From Ignavibacteriales bacterium (lineage in GTDB: Bacteria > Bacteroidota > Ignavibacteria > Tepidaquicellales > Tepidaquicellaceae), in contig JACKAC010000002.1 of NCBI GenBank assembly GCA_020635255.1, positions 744,001-808,000 of the forward strand: a DNA stretch of 64,000 bases. The letters are read 5' to 3'. Of the stretch, positions 17,817 through 26,738 are shown piece by piece. How positions within the stretch are numbered: position 1 is the first letter of the stretch; every line of letters begins with the position of its first letter. The notes beneath the pieces were generated by a model, which was not told where the DNA came from, did not search any database, and saw nothing but the letters and a program-made list of their open reading frames with translations. The translations under genes were made by a program, and so were the position numbers.

Positions 17817-18721
17817 CAAATAACTCTCTACCCGCCCTCCCCCTCGAAGAGTGGGAAAGCACAAAAGACACATTACACCTTTATTTACAGATAGTCGGCA
17901 AGATCCGTCTTGCCCTCGCACCCCGTAAAAACCACTGGTGGTTTATTACATTTTATGTAACTTCGCGCGGGCTCGAGACGTCGCCTATACCATACAAGGA
18001 TTTCACGTTTAATATACATTTTAACTTCATCGAACATAAGCTGATTGTCACAACAAGCCGTGGAGAGAAAAGTGAATTTCCGCTTGAAGATGGACTAACT
18101 GTAGCAAAATTCTATAAGAACCTGTTCGACATTCTCAATGAGTATGGCATTGATGTTTCTATTCTAGCGAAGCCTTACGACAATAAGAGCACCGAACCCT
18201 TCGCGACTGATACCGCTCATTCATCATATGATAAGGACTATGTAAACCGCTTCTGGCATATACTGGTCTTTGTGGATGAAGTGTTCAAGGAATTCAGCGG
18301 GCGGTTTAATGGTAAAGTAAGTCCGGTTCAGCTCTTCTGGCACAGTTTCGATCTTGCTGTTACGCGTTTCTCCGGAAGGGAAGCCCAGATGGAGGGCGGT
18401 AGGATTTCCGATAGGGAAGCATATTCGCACGAGGTTATTAGCGCCGGTTTCTGGGCAGGCGACGCAAATATGCGCGAAGCCGCATTCTATTCATATACCT
18501 ATCCCTCGCCCGAAGGTCTCGATAAAGAACCGATCTCTCCCAAGGAGGCATTCTGGATGGATGCAAACGGAAGCCCTATGGCTATCTATAAATATGGTGA
18601 TCTACTGCAGGAAAGCGACCCGCGACGGTCATTGCTCTCTTTTCTAGAAAGCACATATGACGCGGGTGCAAAATTAGCTGACTGGGACGTTGAGAAATTT
18701 AAAGTGCGCCCATTAGTTTGA
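17813..18721 (+). CDS. DUF5996 family protein
   Basis: 302 residues without signal peptide or membrane segment. The order LPLEEWESTKDTLHLYLQIV, RLALAPRKNHWWFITFYVT, SRGL, and later FWHSFDLAVTRFSGR, HEVISAGFWAGD, EAAFYSYTYPSPEG matches the DUF5996 family as I know it. The role is not known. It is translationally coupled to the upstream exported protein, although this one is cytoplasmic. The stop lies 1 nt from the stop of the convergent lipoprotein gene. Codons in this gene are richer in G and C than in its upstream partner. Confidence 0.82.
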   Translation: MTNNSLPALPLEEWESTKDTLHLYLQIVGKIRLALAPRKNHWWFITFYVTSRGLETSPIPYKDFTFNIHFNFIEHKLIVTTSRGEKSEFPLEDGLTVAKFYKNLFDILNEYGIDVSILAKPYDNKSTEPFATDTAHSSYDKDYVNRFWHILVFVDEVFKEFSGRFNGKVSPVQLFWHSFDLAVTRFSGREAQMEGGRISDREAYSHEVISAGFWAGDANMREAAFYSYTYPSPEGLDKEPISPKEAFWMDANGSPMAIYKYGDLLQESDPRRSLLSFLESTYDAGAKLADWDVEKFKVRPLV

Positions 18722-18722
18722 T

Positions 18723-19328
18723 CTAGAATGAATATTGAGGTGAAAATTTAACGTCGGTATCCTGTTTACCGTCACCTGTATATTCTGCTTCGACTGATGG
18801 ATTACCGGGATATTTTTTGCCATTATACTTCATTACGTGAAGTTTACCACCACTTGAAATAAGAAGATCTTTCCACCCGTTTGATGTGGTTTCCGCAATT
18901 TTTATTGGTTCATCGGATACTGAAAATTCCGAGATAGTTTTGTAGTCACTGTCCAGCAAATAAATTGTACATCCACCCGATCCGCAAAAATAAGGTCCCT
19001 GAAACATTACTAATGTCTGCTTATTGCCATCGTCACCCAGACTAATTTCACTGTATACAAACTTTCTGTCATTTTCGGTCATTGATGCCAGATCTTTTTT
19101 CAATAGAGTCGTCAATGTGCTCTTTACACCTGCCAAATTTGTAGTATCAAACGATGCTGTTTTATTCTCATCGGTACTTTCTTTCTTTGTATCGCTTGAG
19201 CCGGTCGTATTATCATTGCTCATTTCTTTGTCGGGAGTTTTGGTTTCGGACGTATCCTTTTTGTCACCGCAAGATGATAAAAAAAGTGCCATTATTAAAA
19301 GTAATGCTAAGGATTGGATTTTTCTCAT
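18723..19328 (-). CDS. Hypothetical lipoprotein
   Basis: 201 residues with lipobox LSSC, lipidation at about Cys20. A low-complexity Ser/Thr/Asp/Lys/Glu linker of about 45 residues follows, then a compact globular part with FCGSGGCTIYLL, in which the two cysteines could form a disulphide, and beta strands through SGGKLHVMKYNGKKY. The linker suggests a domain held away from the membrane. I do not recognise the family with certainty. Confidence 0.72.
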   Translation of the reverse strand: MRKIQSLALLLIMALFLSSCGDKKDTSETKTPDKEMSNDNTTGSSDTKKESTDENKTASFDTTNLAGVKSTLTTLLKKDLASMTENDRKFVYSEISLGDDGNKQTLVMFQGPYFCGSGGCTIYLLDSDYKTISEFSVSDEPIKIAETTSNGWKDLLISSGGKLHVMKYNGKKYPGNPSVEAEYTGDGKQDTDVKFSPQYSF

Positions 19329-19455
19329 ATTATTATTTTTTTTATAAAAATAGCGATTTTGATTCAGTTTTACAATATTTTACTCCCTTTTTACTATACT
19401 TTCTATGGAAAAATATTATTAAATTGCCATTAACAGGTTATGATGATGGTTTTAT

Positions 19456-19490
19456 ACCCGGGGTAAGTATTATTTCGTCCGGGTTTTTTT
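19456..19490 (+). terminator. Orphan intrinsic terminator
   Basis: ACCCGG and CCGGGT pair across a 17-nt loop and are followed by a run of seven T. The nearest plus-strand gene upstream ends at 18721, so this hairpin does not close a recognised gene. It may end a short leader or small RNA before the HAD gene. Confidence 0.6.
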
Positions 19491-19515
19491 GTAATTAATT
19501 TTTATCTCCCTAGAT

Positions 19516-20373
19516 TTGAAGTTAGATTTAGAACAGCTGAAACAGAGGTTTCGGGATATTAAGCTGATCGTTTCCGATATCGACGGTACTTTGCTGGATA
19601 ATAACGGTGAGATCGGCTCGGTAACTCAGCAAATGATAAATACCCTAACCGGTCGAGGAATAAAATTTTCATTTGCGACTCAGAGAGTATTGCCATCCAT
19701 TGTCCCTTTTGCTAAAAAACTAAACATTACAACTCCGCTTGTTTGTATGAACGGAGCATTGGTCAGCGATGCCGACGGCAATACCATTTATAAAGCGCCT
19801 ATTAATCCCTCTAAAGTCAGACTCGCCGTTGAACTGGCTAATAAGTATTATATCCGTATTGCGCTTTGTCGTATCAACGAGATAGTTTACACCGATGAAA
19901 ATTCCGTCATACGCGACTTCCTTGCGAGAAGAGGAGCAAATTATCAGCTTGTTAAATCTTATGAAGATTATTACGACGATGTTTTGGAGATAATTGTAAG
20001 TGGTGATAATAAGAATTTAGTAAAAAAGATCCAGGGCAAACTTAATTTCCCTCTAAAACTTCATGTAAATGCCAAATATTACCGCTCCCGTTCACAAATG
20101 CATGTGGCTCATCTAGAGGTAACCCGCTCCCATGTGAATAAAAAGCATGGTCTCAAGATACTTGCCGATCATCTTGGCGTTAAAAAGAATGAGGTTATGG
20201 TAATGGGAGATTGGTATAATGACCGCAAACTGTTCGATTTTGGCGGAATAAATATTGCCCTCCAAAATGCTGTTCCTGAGCTCAAACACAAAGCAAATTA
20301 TATTACTTCTCTGTCGAATAACGAGGATGGAGTAGGTGAATTCCTACGGCTTGTCTATCCCGATGCCGCCTGA
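19516..20373 (+). CDS. Cof-type HAD-IIB family phosphatase
   Basis: 285 residues from a TTG start. Motif I is SDIDGTLLD near residue 19, motif II is FATQR with a Gln instead of the usual Gly, and the C-terminal motif is GDWYNDRKLF, a variant of GDSxND. The cap is the alpha/beta Cof type (HVNAKYYRSRSQMHVAHLEV, then VNKKHGLKILADHLGV). It probably hydrolyses a sugar phosphate or similar small phosphoester in the cytoplasm. The TTG start and the preceding orphan terminator leave the 5' end less certain than the rest. It precedes a methyltransferase and ftcD on the same strand. Confidence 0.85.
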   Translation: MKLDLEQLKQRFRDIKLIVSDIDGTLLDNNGEIGSVTQQMINTLTGRGIKFSFATQRVLPSIVPFAKKLNITTPLVCMNGALVSDADGNTIYKAPINPSKVRLAVELANKYYIRIALCRINEIVYTDENSVIRDFLARRGANYQLVKSYEDYYDDVLEIIVSGDNKNLVKKIQGKLNFPLKLHVNAKYYRSRSQMHVAHLEVTRSHVNKKHGLKILADHLGVKKNEVMVMGDWYNDRKLFDFGGINIALQNAVPELKHKANYITSLSNNEDGVGEFLRLVYPDAA

Positions 20374-20436
20374 TAACCTTGTTTCCCCTTAATTTTCCCG
20401 TATTTTTTTAATAATTTACAGCTTTAAGATCGCACA

Positions 20437-21156
20437 GTGGCGCAATATAATACTCTGGCAAAATTTTACGATGATGTGATAGGCTTAAACGGTGTAGCCG
20501 AAAATTTCATCGTAAAGTGCATAAATAAGTACAATAAGTCTGCCTCATCCCTTCTCGACCTGGGATGCGGTACCGGGACAAATCTCGTCTATCTTGAGAA
20601 GCATTATGATGTGGAGGGCATAGACCTATCCGTCGAAATGATTCGTATCGCGAAGAAGAAGCTTCCCGGCGTTAAGTTTATCAAAGATGACATTACCAGG
20701 TTTGATACAAAAAAGACTTATGATTGTATTATTTGTCTTTATGATACCATTAATCATGTTCTTTCCTTTGCCGGATGGAAAAGTCTCTTTAAGAAAGTAA
20801 ATGCTCATCTTAATCGGGGTGGTCTTTTTATCTTTGATATTAATACCCTGGAAAAGATGAACTATATGGCGGAATACGGATCATTTGTTCACCGCTTCGA
20901 TAAAAATTACCTGGTTATGGATGTGCTTAAAAAATCCCCGTCTAAATTCGATTGGGATGCAAAGATCTTTGAGCATGTAAAGGGTGATAATTATAAATTG
21001 TATAGAGAGCTTATACCGGAAGTTACATTTGAGACAGAGAAGATCGTTGTTGAGGTGGAAAAACATTTTGAATTGTTGAAGCAGGTTAATGATATGGGCT
21101 TCGATTCCGGTGATTTTCCGCAAAGGATATATTTTATCTGTAGAAAGAAAAATTAA
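20437..21156 (+). CDS. Class I SAM-dependent methyltransferase
   Basis: 239 residues with a GTG start. Motif I is LLDLGCGTGTNL at about 40-51, followed by the acidic loop VEGIDLSVEMI and the motif DCIICLYDTINHV. These are the SAM-binding parts of a Rossmann-type methyltransferase. The substrate cannot be read from the sequence. It lies 63 nt after the HAD gene and 14 nt before ftcD, so the three are probably one operon, but no shared pathway is obvious. Confidence 0.85.
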   Translation: MAQYNTLAKFYDDVIGLNGVAENFIVKCINKYNKSASSLLDLGCGTGTNLVYLEKHYDVEGIDLSVEMIRIAKKKLPGVKFIKDDITRFDTKKTYDCIICLYDTINHVLSFAGWKSLFKKVNAHLNRGGLFIFDINTLEKMNYMAEYGSFVHRFDKNYLVMDVLKKSPSKFDWDAKIFEHVKGDNYKLYRELIPEVTFETEKIVVEVEKHFELLKQVNDMGFDSGDFPQRIYFICRKKN

Positions 21157-21170
21157 TAAAATACTCTACC

Positions 21171-22802
21171 ATGAGAAAAATCATTGAGTGTGTTCCTAAT
21201 ATCTCGGAAGGAAGAGATGCCTCGATAATAGAGGCGTGTGCCGAAGTACTGAGGAATGTAGATGGAGTTACTCTCCTTGACGTAGATCCCGGCAAATCCA
21301 CTAACCGTACGGTCTTTACCTTTGTTGGCGACCCGGACGCAGTTGTCGAGGGCGCCTTCCAGTTCACAAAAAAAGCAAAAGAATTGATAAATATGTCAAA
21401 GCACACCGGGGAACATCCCCGCATGGGTGCTGTTGACGTTGTACCGTTTGTCCCCGTAGCTAATGTTACTATGGAAGAATGCGTAGAGTGTGCGAAGAAA
21501 TTCGGCAAAAGAGCAGGTGAAGAACTTGGGCTTCCTATTTATCTTTACGAAGAGGCTTCCGAAAATCCTAAACGCAAAACACTTTCGCAGATAAGGGTAG
21601 GTGAATATGAGGCGATTCCCGATAAAATAGAAAAACCCGAATGGAAGCCTGACTTTGGTCCGGCTAAGTTCATCCCCGAATACGGTGCTACAGCAACCGG
21701 AGCAAGGTTTTTCCTCATTGCGTACAATGTGAATATACTTGGCACACGTAACCAGGCATTCAGGATTGCATTTAATATCCGCGAGCAGGGCAGGGGACCC
21801 GATAAACCGGGAAGACTAAAAGCCGTTAAAGCAATTGGCTGGGATGTCGAGGAATACGGTATGGCACAAGTGACGATCAATCTCGATAACTATAAAATAA
21901 CTCCTCCTCATATTGCCTTCGAAGAGTGTAAAAATGATGCTATCGAAATGAATGTAGGTGTTTGTGGTAGTGAATTGGTCGGACTTATCCCGCTCGAAGC
22001 GATGCTTATGGCGGCTGAGTATTACATCGAAAGAGAGAATCTCTTTATAATAGACGAGAGGCAAAAAATTAATCTCGTAATCGATCGCCTCGGTCTTTCC
22101 TCAGTTTCAAAGTTTAATCCCGATAAACGTATCATTGAATACATGATTAAAGAGGAGCGAAATGAGCCGCTCGCTTCATCTACCGTTAGAAAATTCGTCG
22201 AGGAAGTTGGTTCGCGTTCGTCTGCGCCGGGTGGGGGAAGTGTCTCCGCTCTTATTGCTTCCCTGGGAGCTGGGCTTAGTGTTATGGTCGCCTGGCTTAC
22301 GTACGGACTCCGTAAATATGAGAAATATGACGAAATTATGAGGAAAGCTATCGAACCTTTAGATTCAAAAATGCGTGAACTTATACCAATGATCGATGCC
22401 GATACGGACGCTTTCAATGATTATATGAATGCGATGAAATTGCCTAAGAACACCGATGATGAAAAATCAGTTAGACATCAGAAAATGCAGGAAGGGCTCA
22501 AAAAAGCAATTGACGTGCCTCTTGCTGTAATGCGGAAAGCCGACGAATGCTGGGAATATGTTACCGAAGTAGCTAAATATGGTAACATGAACTCAATGAG
22601 TGACCTGCAGGTTGGAGCCAAATCACTGGAAACCGGCATTTGGGGCGCATATAAGAATGTCCAGATCAATCTCCCCGGAATAGATGATGAAACATATAAA
22701 AAGCAAGTATTAGATGAAGCTTCCGGTATTATGTCCAGGGCAGAGCAAAATGTCGGGGATGTTTGTGCTGCACTCGAAAAAAGATTAGCTGAGGAAAATT
22801 AG
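21171..22802 (+). CDS. ftcD: Bifunctional glutamate formimidoyltransferase / formimidoyl-THF cyclodeaminase
   Basis: 543 residues, the full length of the bifunctional enzyme. Residues 1 to about 300 are the formiminotransferase (VPNISEGRD, SKHTGEHPRMGAVDVVPFVP, with His82 at the position of the catalytic His82 of the pig enzyme). Residues about 330-543 are the cyclodeaminase (EEVGSRSSAPGGGSVSAL). It moves a formimino group from formiminoglutamate to tetrahydrofolate and then releases ammonia, the last steps of the five-step histidine degradation route. No hut genes are present in the window. Its stop overlaps the stop of the convergent gene by 4 nt. Confidence 0.95.
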   Translation: MRKIIECVPNISEGRDASIIEACAEVLRNVDGVTLLDVDPGKSTNRTVFTFVGDPDAVVEGAFQFTKKAKELINMSKHTGEHPRMGAVDVVPFVPVANVTMEECVECAKKFGKRAGEELGLPIYLYEEASENPKRKTLSQIRVGEYEAIPDKIEKPEWKPDFGPAKFIPEYGATATGARFFLIAYNVNILGTRNQAFRIAFNIREQGRGPDKPGRLKAVKAIGWDVEEYGMAQVTINLDNYKITPPHIAFEECKNDAIEMNVGVCGSELVGLIPLEAMLMAAEYYIERENLFIIDERQKINLVIDRLGLSSVSKFNPDKRIIEYMIKEERNEPLASSTVRKFVEEVGSRSSAPGGGSVSALIASLGAGLSVMVAWLTYGLRKYEKYDEIMRKAIEPLDSKMRELIPMIDADTDAFNDYMNAMKLPKNTDDEKSVRHQKMQEGLKKAIDVPLAVMRKADECWEYVTEVAKYGNMNSMSDLQVGAKSLETGIWGAYKNVQINLPGIDDETYKKQVLDEASGIMSRAEQNVGDVCAALEKRLAEEN

Positions 22803-23437
22803 GCAAGAGTAAAGAATTCTTCTGTTCCGTTTATTACGTGCCGGATTACTTCGGCTTTTACCAGGTTGACCAGCGTCCTGCTGGCTCGTCTTTCGGATAT
22901 GTTCACCAGTTTCTTAAATCCCTTCACTGTTATCTTTTTATTCTCAGTCAGGAAATCAAATAATTTCTTTTCATTGTCGCCTATTGTTATTGATAGGGGC
23001 TTTTCGGAGTTGGAATTGCGGAGTATATTCACGGTTTCCTTGGATGCCAGCACGCTTTTGTCTTCCGACCGCACATAAAATTTCGGCGGAGAATCCTTAT
23101 CATCCGTAATAAGTCTGTGAGGTTTGCGGTTGCTCTTCGGTATGTAAACCACCACCACGTCAACTCTTTTTATAAATATTATTTCCAGGGAAAATTCTAT
23201 TTCAGGCTCGCAGTAGAATTTTGCGGCTGTATTGATTAGTTCTATCTCGGATTTTTCACTCTCGACGCCGATAATACTCCTGTCGTCATCGACACCGAAT
23301 AAGATGTACCCTCCGCCGGAGTTGGCGAATGCTATCATTTCCTTTGCGATCTTCTCGGGTGACGAAAATTTTCGCTTAAATTCAACATGTGAATTTTCGC
23401 CTTCCTCGATTAATTCGTAAAGTTCAACCAGGTACAT
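22799..23437 (-). CDS. AlbA_2 (Schlafen-like) domain protein
   Basis: 212 residues. The first 100 residues are an AlbA_2/divergent AAA_4 domain (SHVEFKRKFSS, AKEMIAFANSGGGYILFGVDD). A helix-turn-helix-like C-terminus follows (FLTENKKITVKGFKKLVNI, ERRASRTLVNL). Proteins of this build are usually described as putative transcriptional regulators or nucleic-acid-associated ATPases; activity is unknown. It lies 60 nt downstream of ruvX on the same strand and could be the last gene of the pgsA-HU-ruvX group. Confidence 0.82.
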   Translation of the reverse strand: MYLVELYELIEEGENSHVEFKRKFSSPEKIAKEMIAFANSGGGYILFGVDDDRSIIGVESEKSEIELINTAAKFYCEPEIEFSLEIIFIKRVDVVVVYIPKSNRKPHRLITDDKDSPPKFYVRSEDKSVLASKETVNILRNSNSEKPLSITIGDNEKKLFDFLTENKKITVKGFKKLVNISERRASRTLVNLVKAEVIRHVINGTEEFFTLA

Positions 23438-23497
23438 TGCGGGAGTTTTATTTGAAATAACTGGATCTTTAAGAGCTATAACCCTGCTTTTCCTAAT

Positions 23498-23944
23498 TTA
23501 GTGCCGGACTCTTTGCTTGCTGTCCAGGTAGTCCTGCAGGATTATTTGCGCCGATACGGAATCTATTAAACCCTTATCGCGGCGCTTTTTTTTGCTTAAC
23601 CCGGAAGAAAGAATATTCTCCCGGGCTAGCTTACTCGTAAACCTTTCGTCAAAGAACTCGAAGTCTGCCTTTATCGAGTTTGCCTCTAATAACTTTTCAA
23701 GCTTGGCTCTGAATTGCTCTACCTTTTCTGTAAGCTCTGTCTTTTCCGATCTCAGATTTAACGGATAACCTAAAATAATCTTTTCTATATTTTCACCCCT
23801 GATTAACTCCAGTAGGTTTCCGTCTAAACCGGAATCATTGCTTAGTATCCCCCTCTGAAACGAATACTGCTTATCTGTATCACTTACGGCAACACCTATC
23901 CGCTTATCGCCATAGTCCAAGCATAAATATCTGGTGTTACTCAA
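23498..23944 (-). CDS. ruvX: Putative pre-16S rRNA nuclease / Holliday junction resolvase homologue RuvX (YqgF)
   Basis: 148 residues. An RNase H-like fold is shown by LDYGDKRIGVAVSD at the N-terminus, IILGYPLNL in the middle, FFDERFTSKLA, and D-SVSAQIILQDYLD at the end; the acidic residues of these motifs are the metal ligands in the family. YqgF proteins act in maturation of the 16S rRNA 5' end and were earlier named as resolvases. Length is normal. It follows an HU gene by 45 nt. Confidence 0.92.
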   Translation of the reverse strand: MSNTRYLCLDYGDKRIGVAVSDTDKQYSFQRGILSNDSGLDGNLLELIRGENIEKIILGYPLNLRSEKTELTEKVEQFRAKLEKLLEANSIKADFEFFDERFTSKLARENILSSGLSKKKRRDKGLIDSVSAQIILQDYLDSKQRVRH

Positions 23945-23989
23945 TTGTTAATTGTTAATAGGGAAATTGTAAAGCTTTCTCGCGATCTC

Positions 23990-24346
23990 TTATACTTGAT
24001 TTTTTAAAAAGGTCTTTAAGATCTTACCCGGTTTAAAATGCATTTTCCTTCTGCCGGGAACATATACAAACTCACCTGTCTTAAGATTCCTGGCTTTGGG
24101 TTTTGGCTTGGTCTTCTTTACCTCAAATACACCAAAGTCGCGGATCTCGATCCTGATTGTCGGATCTGCAGTCATAATGAGTTCTCTTAGAGACTCGAAA
24201 AGAGAATCAACGATAAGCTTCTTGGTAATTCTCTTACCGGCAAGCTTCTCCTCAATTTTATTCTCGACGTCTTTTCTGGTGAGAGTTTTTACCCTCTCGC
24301 GCTTCCTGGTAACCGGAAGGGTCTGCTCATTGAGGTTAGCATCCAT
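23990..24346 (-). CDS. HU/IHF family DNA-binding protein with N-terminal extension
   Basis: 118 residues, whereas HU is usually about 90. A 22-residue basic N-terminal extension (MDANLNEQTLPVTRKRERVK) precedes the HU core, which has VIDSLF-type helices, EIRDFGVFEVKK, the arm segment KPKARNLKTGEFVYVPGRR, and FKPGKILK. PGRR and the two-stranded arm fit DNA binding and bending. The start is supported by AGGAG 9 nt upstream, inside the end of pgsA, which it overlaps by 11 nt. Whether the extension alters DNA contacts is unknown. Confidence 0.9.
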   Translation of the reverse strand: MDANLNEQTLPVTRKRERVKTLTRKDVENKIEEKLAGKRITKKLIVDSLFESLRELIMTADPTIRIEIRDFGVFEVKKTKPKPKARNLKTGEFVYVPGRRKMHFKPGKILKTFLKNQV

Positions 24347-24893
24347 AAATTTTTTCTCCTATAGTTTTTTTAAACCTTATATAATAAAATATAAGGGATA
24401 AGGTAATTAGCACTAAAACAATATAATAAAAAATATTTAAAAAAACATCGAAATACTCAAAATTAATTACTGTTAATAACAAAATTATTCCAATACAAAA
24501 GACTGCCGCCTTCCCCCAAAAATTTGACATTAACGTTATATTTCTTGTTTTTTCAAGATATAAGCCAAATGCCAATATCAAAATATCTCGCAATACTATC
24601 ACCGTAAAGAACCATACAGGGATCAATCCATTAACAAATAATATTACTGTAATTACGATAACTGCAGCTTTGTCAGCCAGCGGGTCGATTATTTTCCCGA
24701 GTTCGGATACTTGATTTAATTTTCGAGCCAGATAACCATCGAGTAGATCCGTTACATACATCGCGATCATTATGATGATAATAAGTGTCTTCTGCTCAGT
24801 GAATTGAAATAATAGAAGGTAAGCGAGCGGAATTAAAAGAACCATTCTCGCTAATGAAAGAATATTAGGGATATAAAATAACTCCTTGTTCAT
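24336..24893 (-). CDS. pgsA: CDP-alcohol phosphatidyltransferase, probable phosphatidylglycerophosphate synthase
   Basis: 185 residues with four to six hydrophobic helices. The family signature is complete: DLLDGYLARKLNQVSELGKI-DPLADK gives D-x2-D-G-x2-A-R-x8-G-x3-D-x3-D. The short length and N-terminus (NIPNILSLAR-type) fit PgsA, which makes phosphatidylglycerophosphate from CDP-diacylglycerol and glycerol 3-phosphate. A second family member, PssA, lies at 27306-28082. It overlaps the HU gene by 11 nt. Confidence 0.85.
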   Translation of the reverse strand: MNKELFYIPNILSLARMVLLIPLAYLLLFQFTEQKTLIIIIMIAMYVTDLLDGYLARKLNQVSELGKIIDPLADKAAVIVITVILFVNGLIPVWFFTVIVLRDILILAFGLYLEKTRNITLMSNFWGKAAVFCIGIILLLTVINFEYFDVFLNIFYYIVLVLITLSLIFYYIRFKKTIGEKIYGC

Positions 24894-24993
24894 TGCGGTC
24901 CTTGTTCCGTTTTTGCTTCTCCTTTTAAAAGAAGCAATTGAGATATCCCCTTACTTATGATTAAAATATATCAAATAAAACAATAAAAAAAAG

Positions 24994-25001
24994 TATATTT
25001 G
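24994..25001 (+). promoter_or_regulatory. Possible -7 element of the cysteine desulfurase gene
   Basis: TATATTTG matches TAnnTTTG and ends 6 nt before the ATG. If it is used, the transcript would begin at or next to the start codon and have almost no leader. Confidence 0.4.
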
Positions 25002-25007
25002 TATTAA

Positions 25008-26156
25008 ATGAAAAAAATTTATTTAGATAGCGCCGCAACCACTATGCCTGCTGAGGATGCCATCTCTGAAATGATGCCCTATTTTACTGAAAAATATGGG
25101 AATGCATCGTCAATTCACGGTTTTGGCAAGCCTGCAAAGGTGGCGCTCGAAGATGCCCGCGATATTGTCGCTGAATTTATGGGCGCAAAGCCAAAGGAGA
25201 TATTTTTCACATCCGGCGGGACGGAGTCGAATAACTTCGCTTTAAAAGGCATCGCTTTTGCTCATCTCGGCTCGGATAAAAACCACATTATTACATCCTC
25301 GATTGAACACATGGCAGTTCTTGAGACAATGAAGTATCTTCGCGATAGGTTTGGATTTGATGTAACTTTTATCTCCCCGGAGATTGATGGGAGTATCTCA
25401 CCCGATAAGATAAATGAGGCTGTCACGGATAGAACTTTCCTTATCTCTATAATGCATTCCAATAATGAGACAGGCAAGATAAATGACATCTCACTCATAT
25501 CCCAAAATGCGTCCGGAAAGGGTATCGATACTCATACTGATTCAATTCAGAGCTTCGGAAAAATAAAAGGTCTGAGCGTAAGATCCCTCGGTGTAAATAC
25601 CGCTACGCTCTCGGCTCATAAGATATACGGTCCGAAAGGCGTATCAGCCCTCTATATTAAAGAGGGGACTAAGCTGGATAAATTCATTCATGGAGGTAGC
25701 CAGGAGAGGGATATGCGCGGCGGTACGGAAAATATTCCAGCTATTGTGGGATTCAGAAAAGCCGTTGAAATATTAAATGAAAGAATGGATCAGGATCTGC
25801 TTCATTATAATAATCTTAAAACACACCTGGTAGCCAGGTTGAGTAACGAGTTGGACGAGAAGATAATATTTAACTCTGATTCCGTCGACGTGCTTCCAAA
25901 CATCGTTAATTTCTCACTAAACCCCGAGCTTACCTCGCTGGATGGTGAGGAACTCCTGATAAAGCTCGATCTGAAAGGAATATCTGTCTCAGGCGGATCC
26001 GCATGTACATCCGGCACTCTGAAACCTTCACATGTCATTACCGCTCTCGGTCGCAACGAAAAAACCGCTCTTCTCACTGTTCGTGTGTCTTTCAGCCGAT
26101 ATAATATTCTGCCCGAGATAGACTACTTTGTGGATGTGTTAAAGGAAATCATATAA
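25008..26156 (+). CDS. Cysteine desulfurase (NifS/IscS type)
   Basis: 382 residues. YLDSAATT at the N-terminus, SGGTESNN near 69, the PLP-lysine motif SAHKIYGPKG with Lys205, and the flexible-loop Cys333 in SGGSACTSG. It transfers sulfur from cysteine to a persulfide for Fe-S cluster and other sulfur assembly. The cysteine loop is of the short NifS/IscS class, not the SufS class. No iscU or nifU gene adjoins it. The next gene on the strand, 73 nt away, is an unknown small helical protein. Confidence 0.93.
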   Translation: MKKIYLDSAATTMPAEDAISEMMPYFTEKYGNASSIHGFGKPAKVALEDARDIVAEFMGAKPKEIFFTSGGTESNNFALKGIAFAHLGSDKNHIITSSIEHMAVLETMKYLRDRFGFDVTFISPEIDGSISPDKINEAVTDRTFLISIMHSNNETGKINDISLISQNASGKGIDTHTDSIQSFGKIKGLSVRSLGVNTATLSAHKIYGPKGVSALYIKEGTKLDKFIHGGSQERDMRGGTENIPAIVGFRKAVEILNERMDQDLLHYNNLKTHLVARLSNELDEKIIFNSDSVDVLPNIVNFSLNPELTSLDGEELLIKLDLKGISVSGGSACTSGTLKPSHVITALGRNEKTALLTVRVSFSRYNILPEIDYFVDVLKEII

Positions 26157-26229
26157 CCTCGGAACTATCACCATTGTCTTTTGTGTTATCATACTTTACA
26201 TTGTGAAAATCATTTAAAAAATTACGAAA

Positions 26230-26718
26230 ATGAAGAAGATCAACCAGGACACGGCTATTAAGATACTCACAGAGTACGGAAGCGTTTTGAAGGGAAGCAA
26301 CGATGCGGTCAATCCTGTTTCCACTCTGCCGTATATGATAGACGAGATCAAACACGCAATTGTATATACACTTCAATTGCTCGAAAATCTCTACCAGCGC
26401 GGAGGCTGTGATGATGAAGATTATTCAAAGAATGTAAATAACCTCGTCGAGTCTTACGCCAGGCTAAGCACGTTCATCGATGATGAGACTGCTCAGCGCG
26501 TTTACGAGATAGAAAATGTTGCCAAAAAGATACTCACCGACAAAAAAGCCCGTGAGATCCTTGGAGGTAATGTTATTATTCAAAAAGATCTGGATTTTGC
26601 TAAAGAAGTCCTCGATGGACTGGAGAAAAAGCAGGTTGTGATGAAAAGCGCGATTATAAGTGAAGCCGAAATTATTAAACTGAGCGTTAAGAACAAGATC
26701 CAGGCATCTATGAACTAA
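26230..26718 (+). CDS. Hypothetical helical protein
   Basis: 162 residues, strongly alpha-helical with no signal peptide. KHAIVYTLQLLENLYQRG, DDEDYSKNVNNLVESYARL and ETAQRVYEIENVAKKIL suggest a bundle of amphipathic helices. I do not recognise a family. It follows the cysteine desulfurase gene by 73 nt, so co-transcription is possible, but nothing in it suggests sulfur chemistry. Confidence 0.6.
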   Translation: MKKINQDTAIKILTEYGSVLKGSNDAVNPVSTLPYMIDEIKHAIVYTLQLLENLYQRGGCDDEDYSKNVNNLVESYARLSTFIDDETAQRVYEIENVAKKILTDKKAREILGGNVIIQKDLDFAKEVLDGLEKKQVVMKSAIISEAEIIKLSVKNKIQASMN

Positions 26719-26738
26719 TGTACGGACTATTCGTACAT
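26718..26738. terminator. Hairpin spanning a convergent gene junction
   Basis: ATGTACG and CGTACAT form a perfect 7-bp stem around the loop GACTATT. It lies across the 8-nt gap and the last codons of the minus-strand gene. A short T-rich stretch (ATCTTTTC) follows on the plus strand, so it could end the 26230 transcript. Confidence 0.45.
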
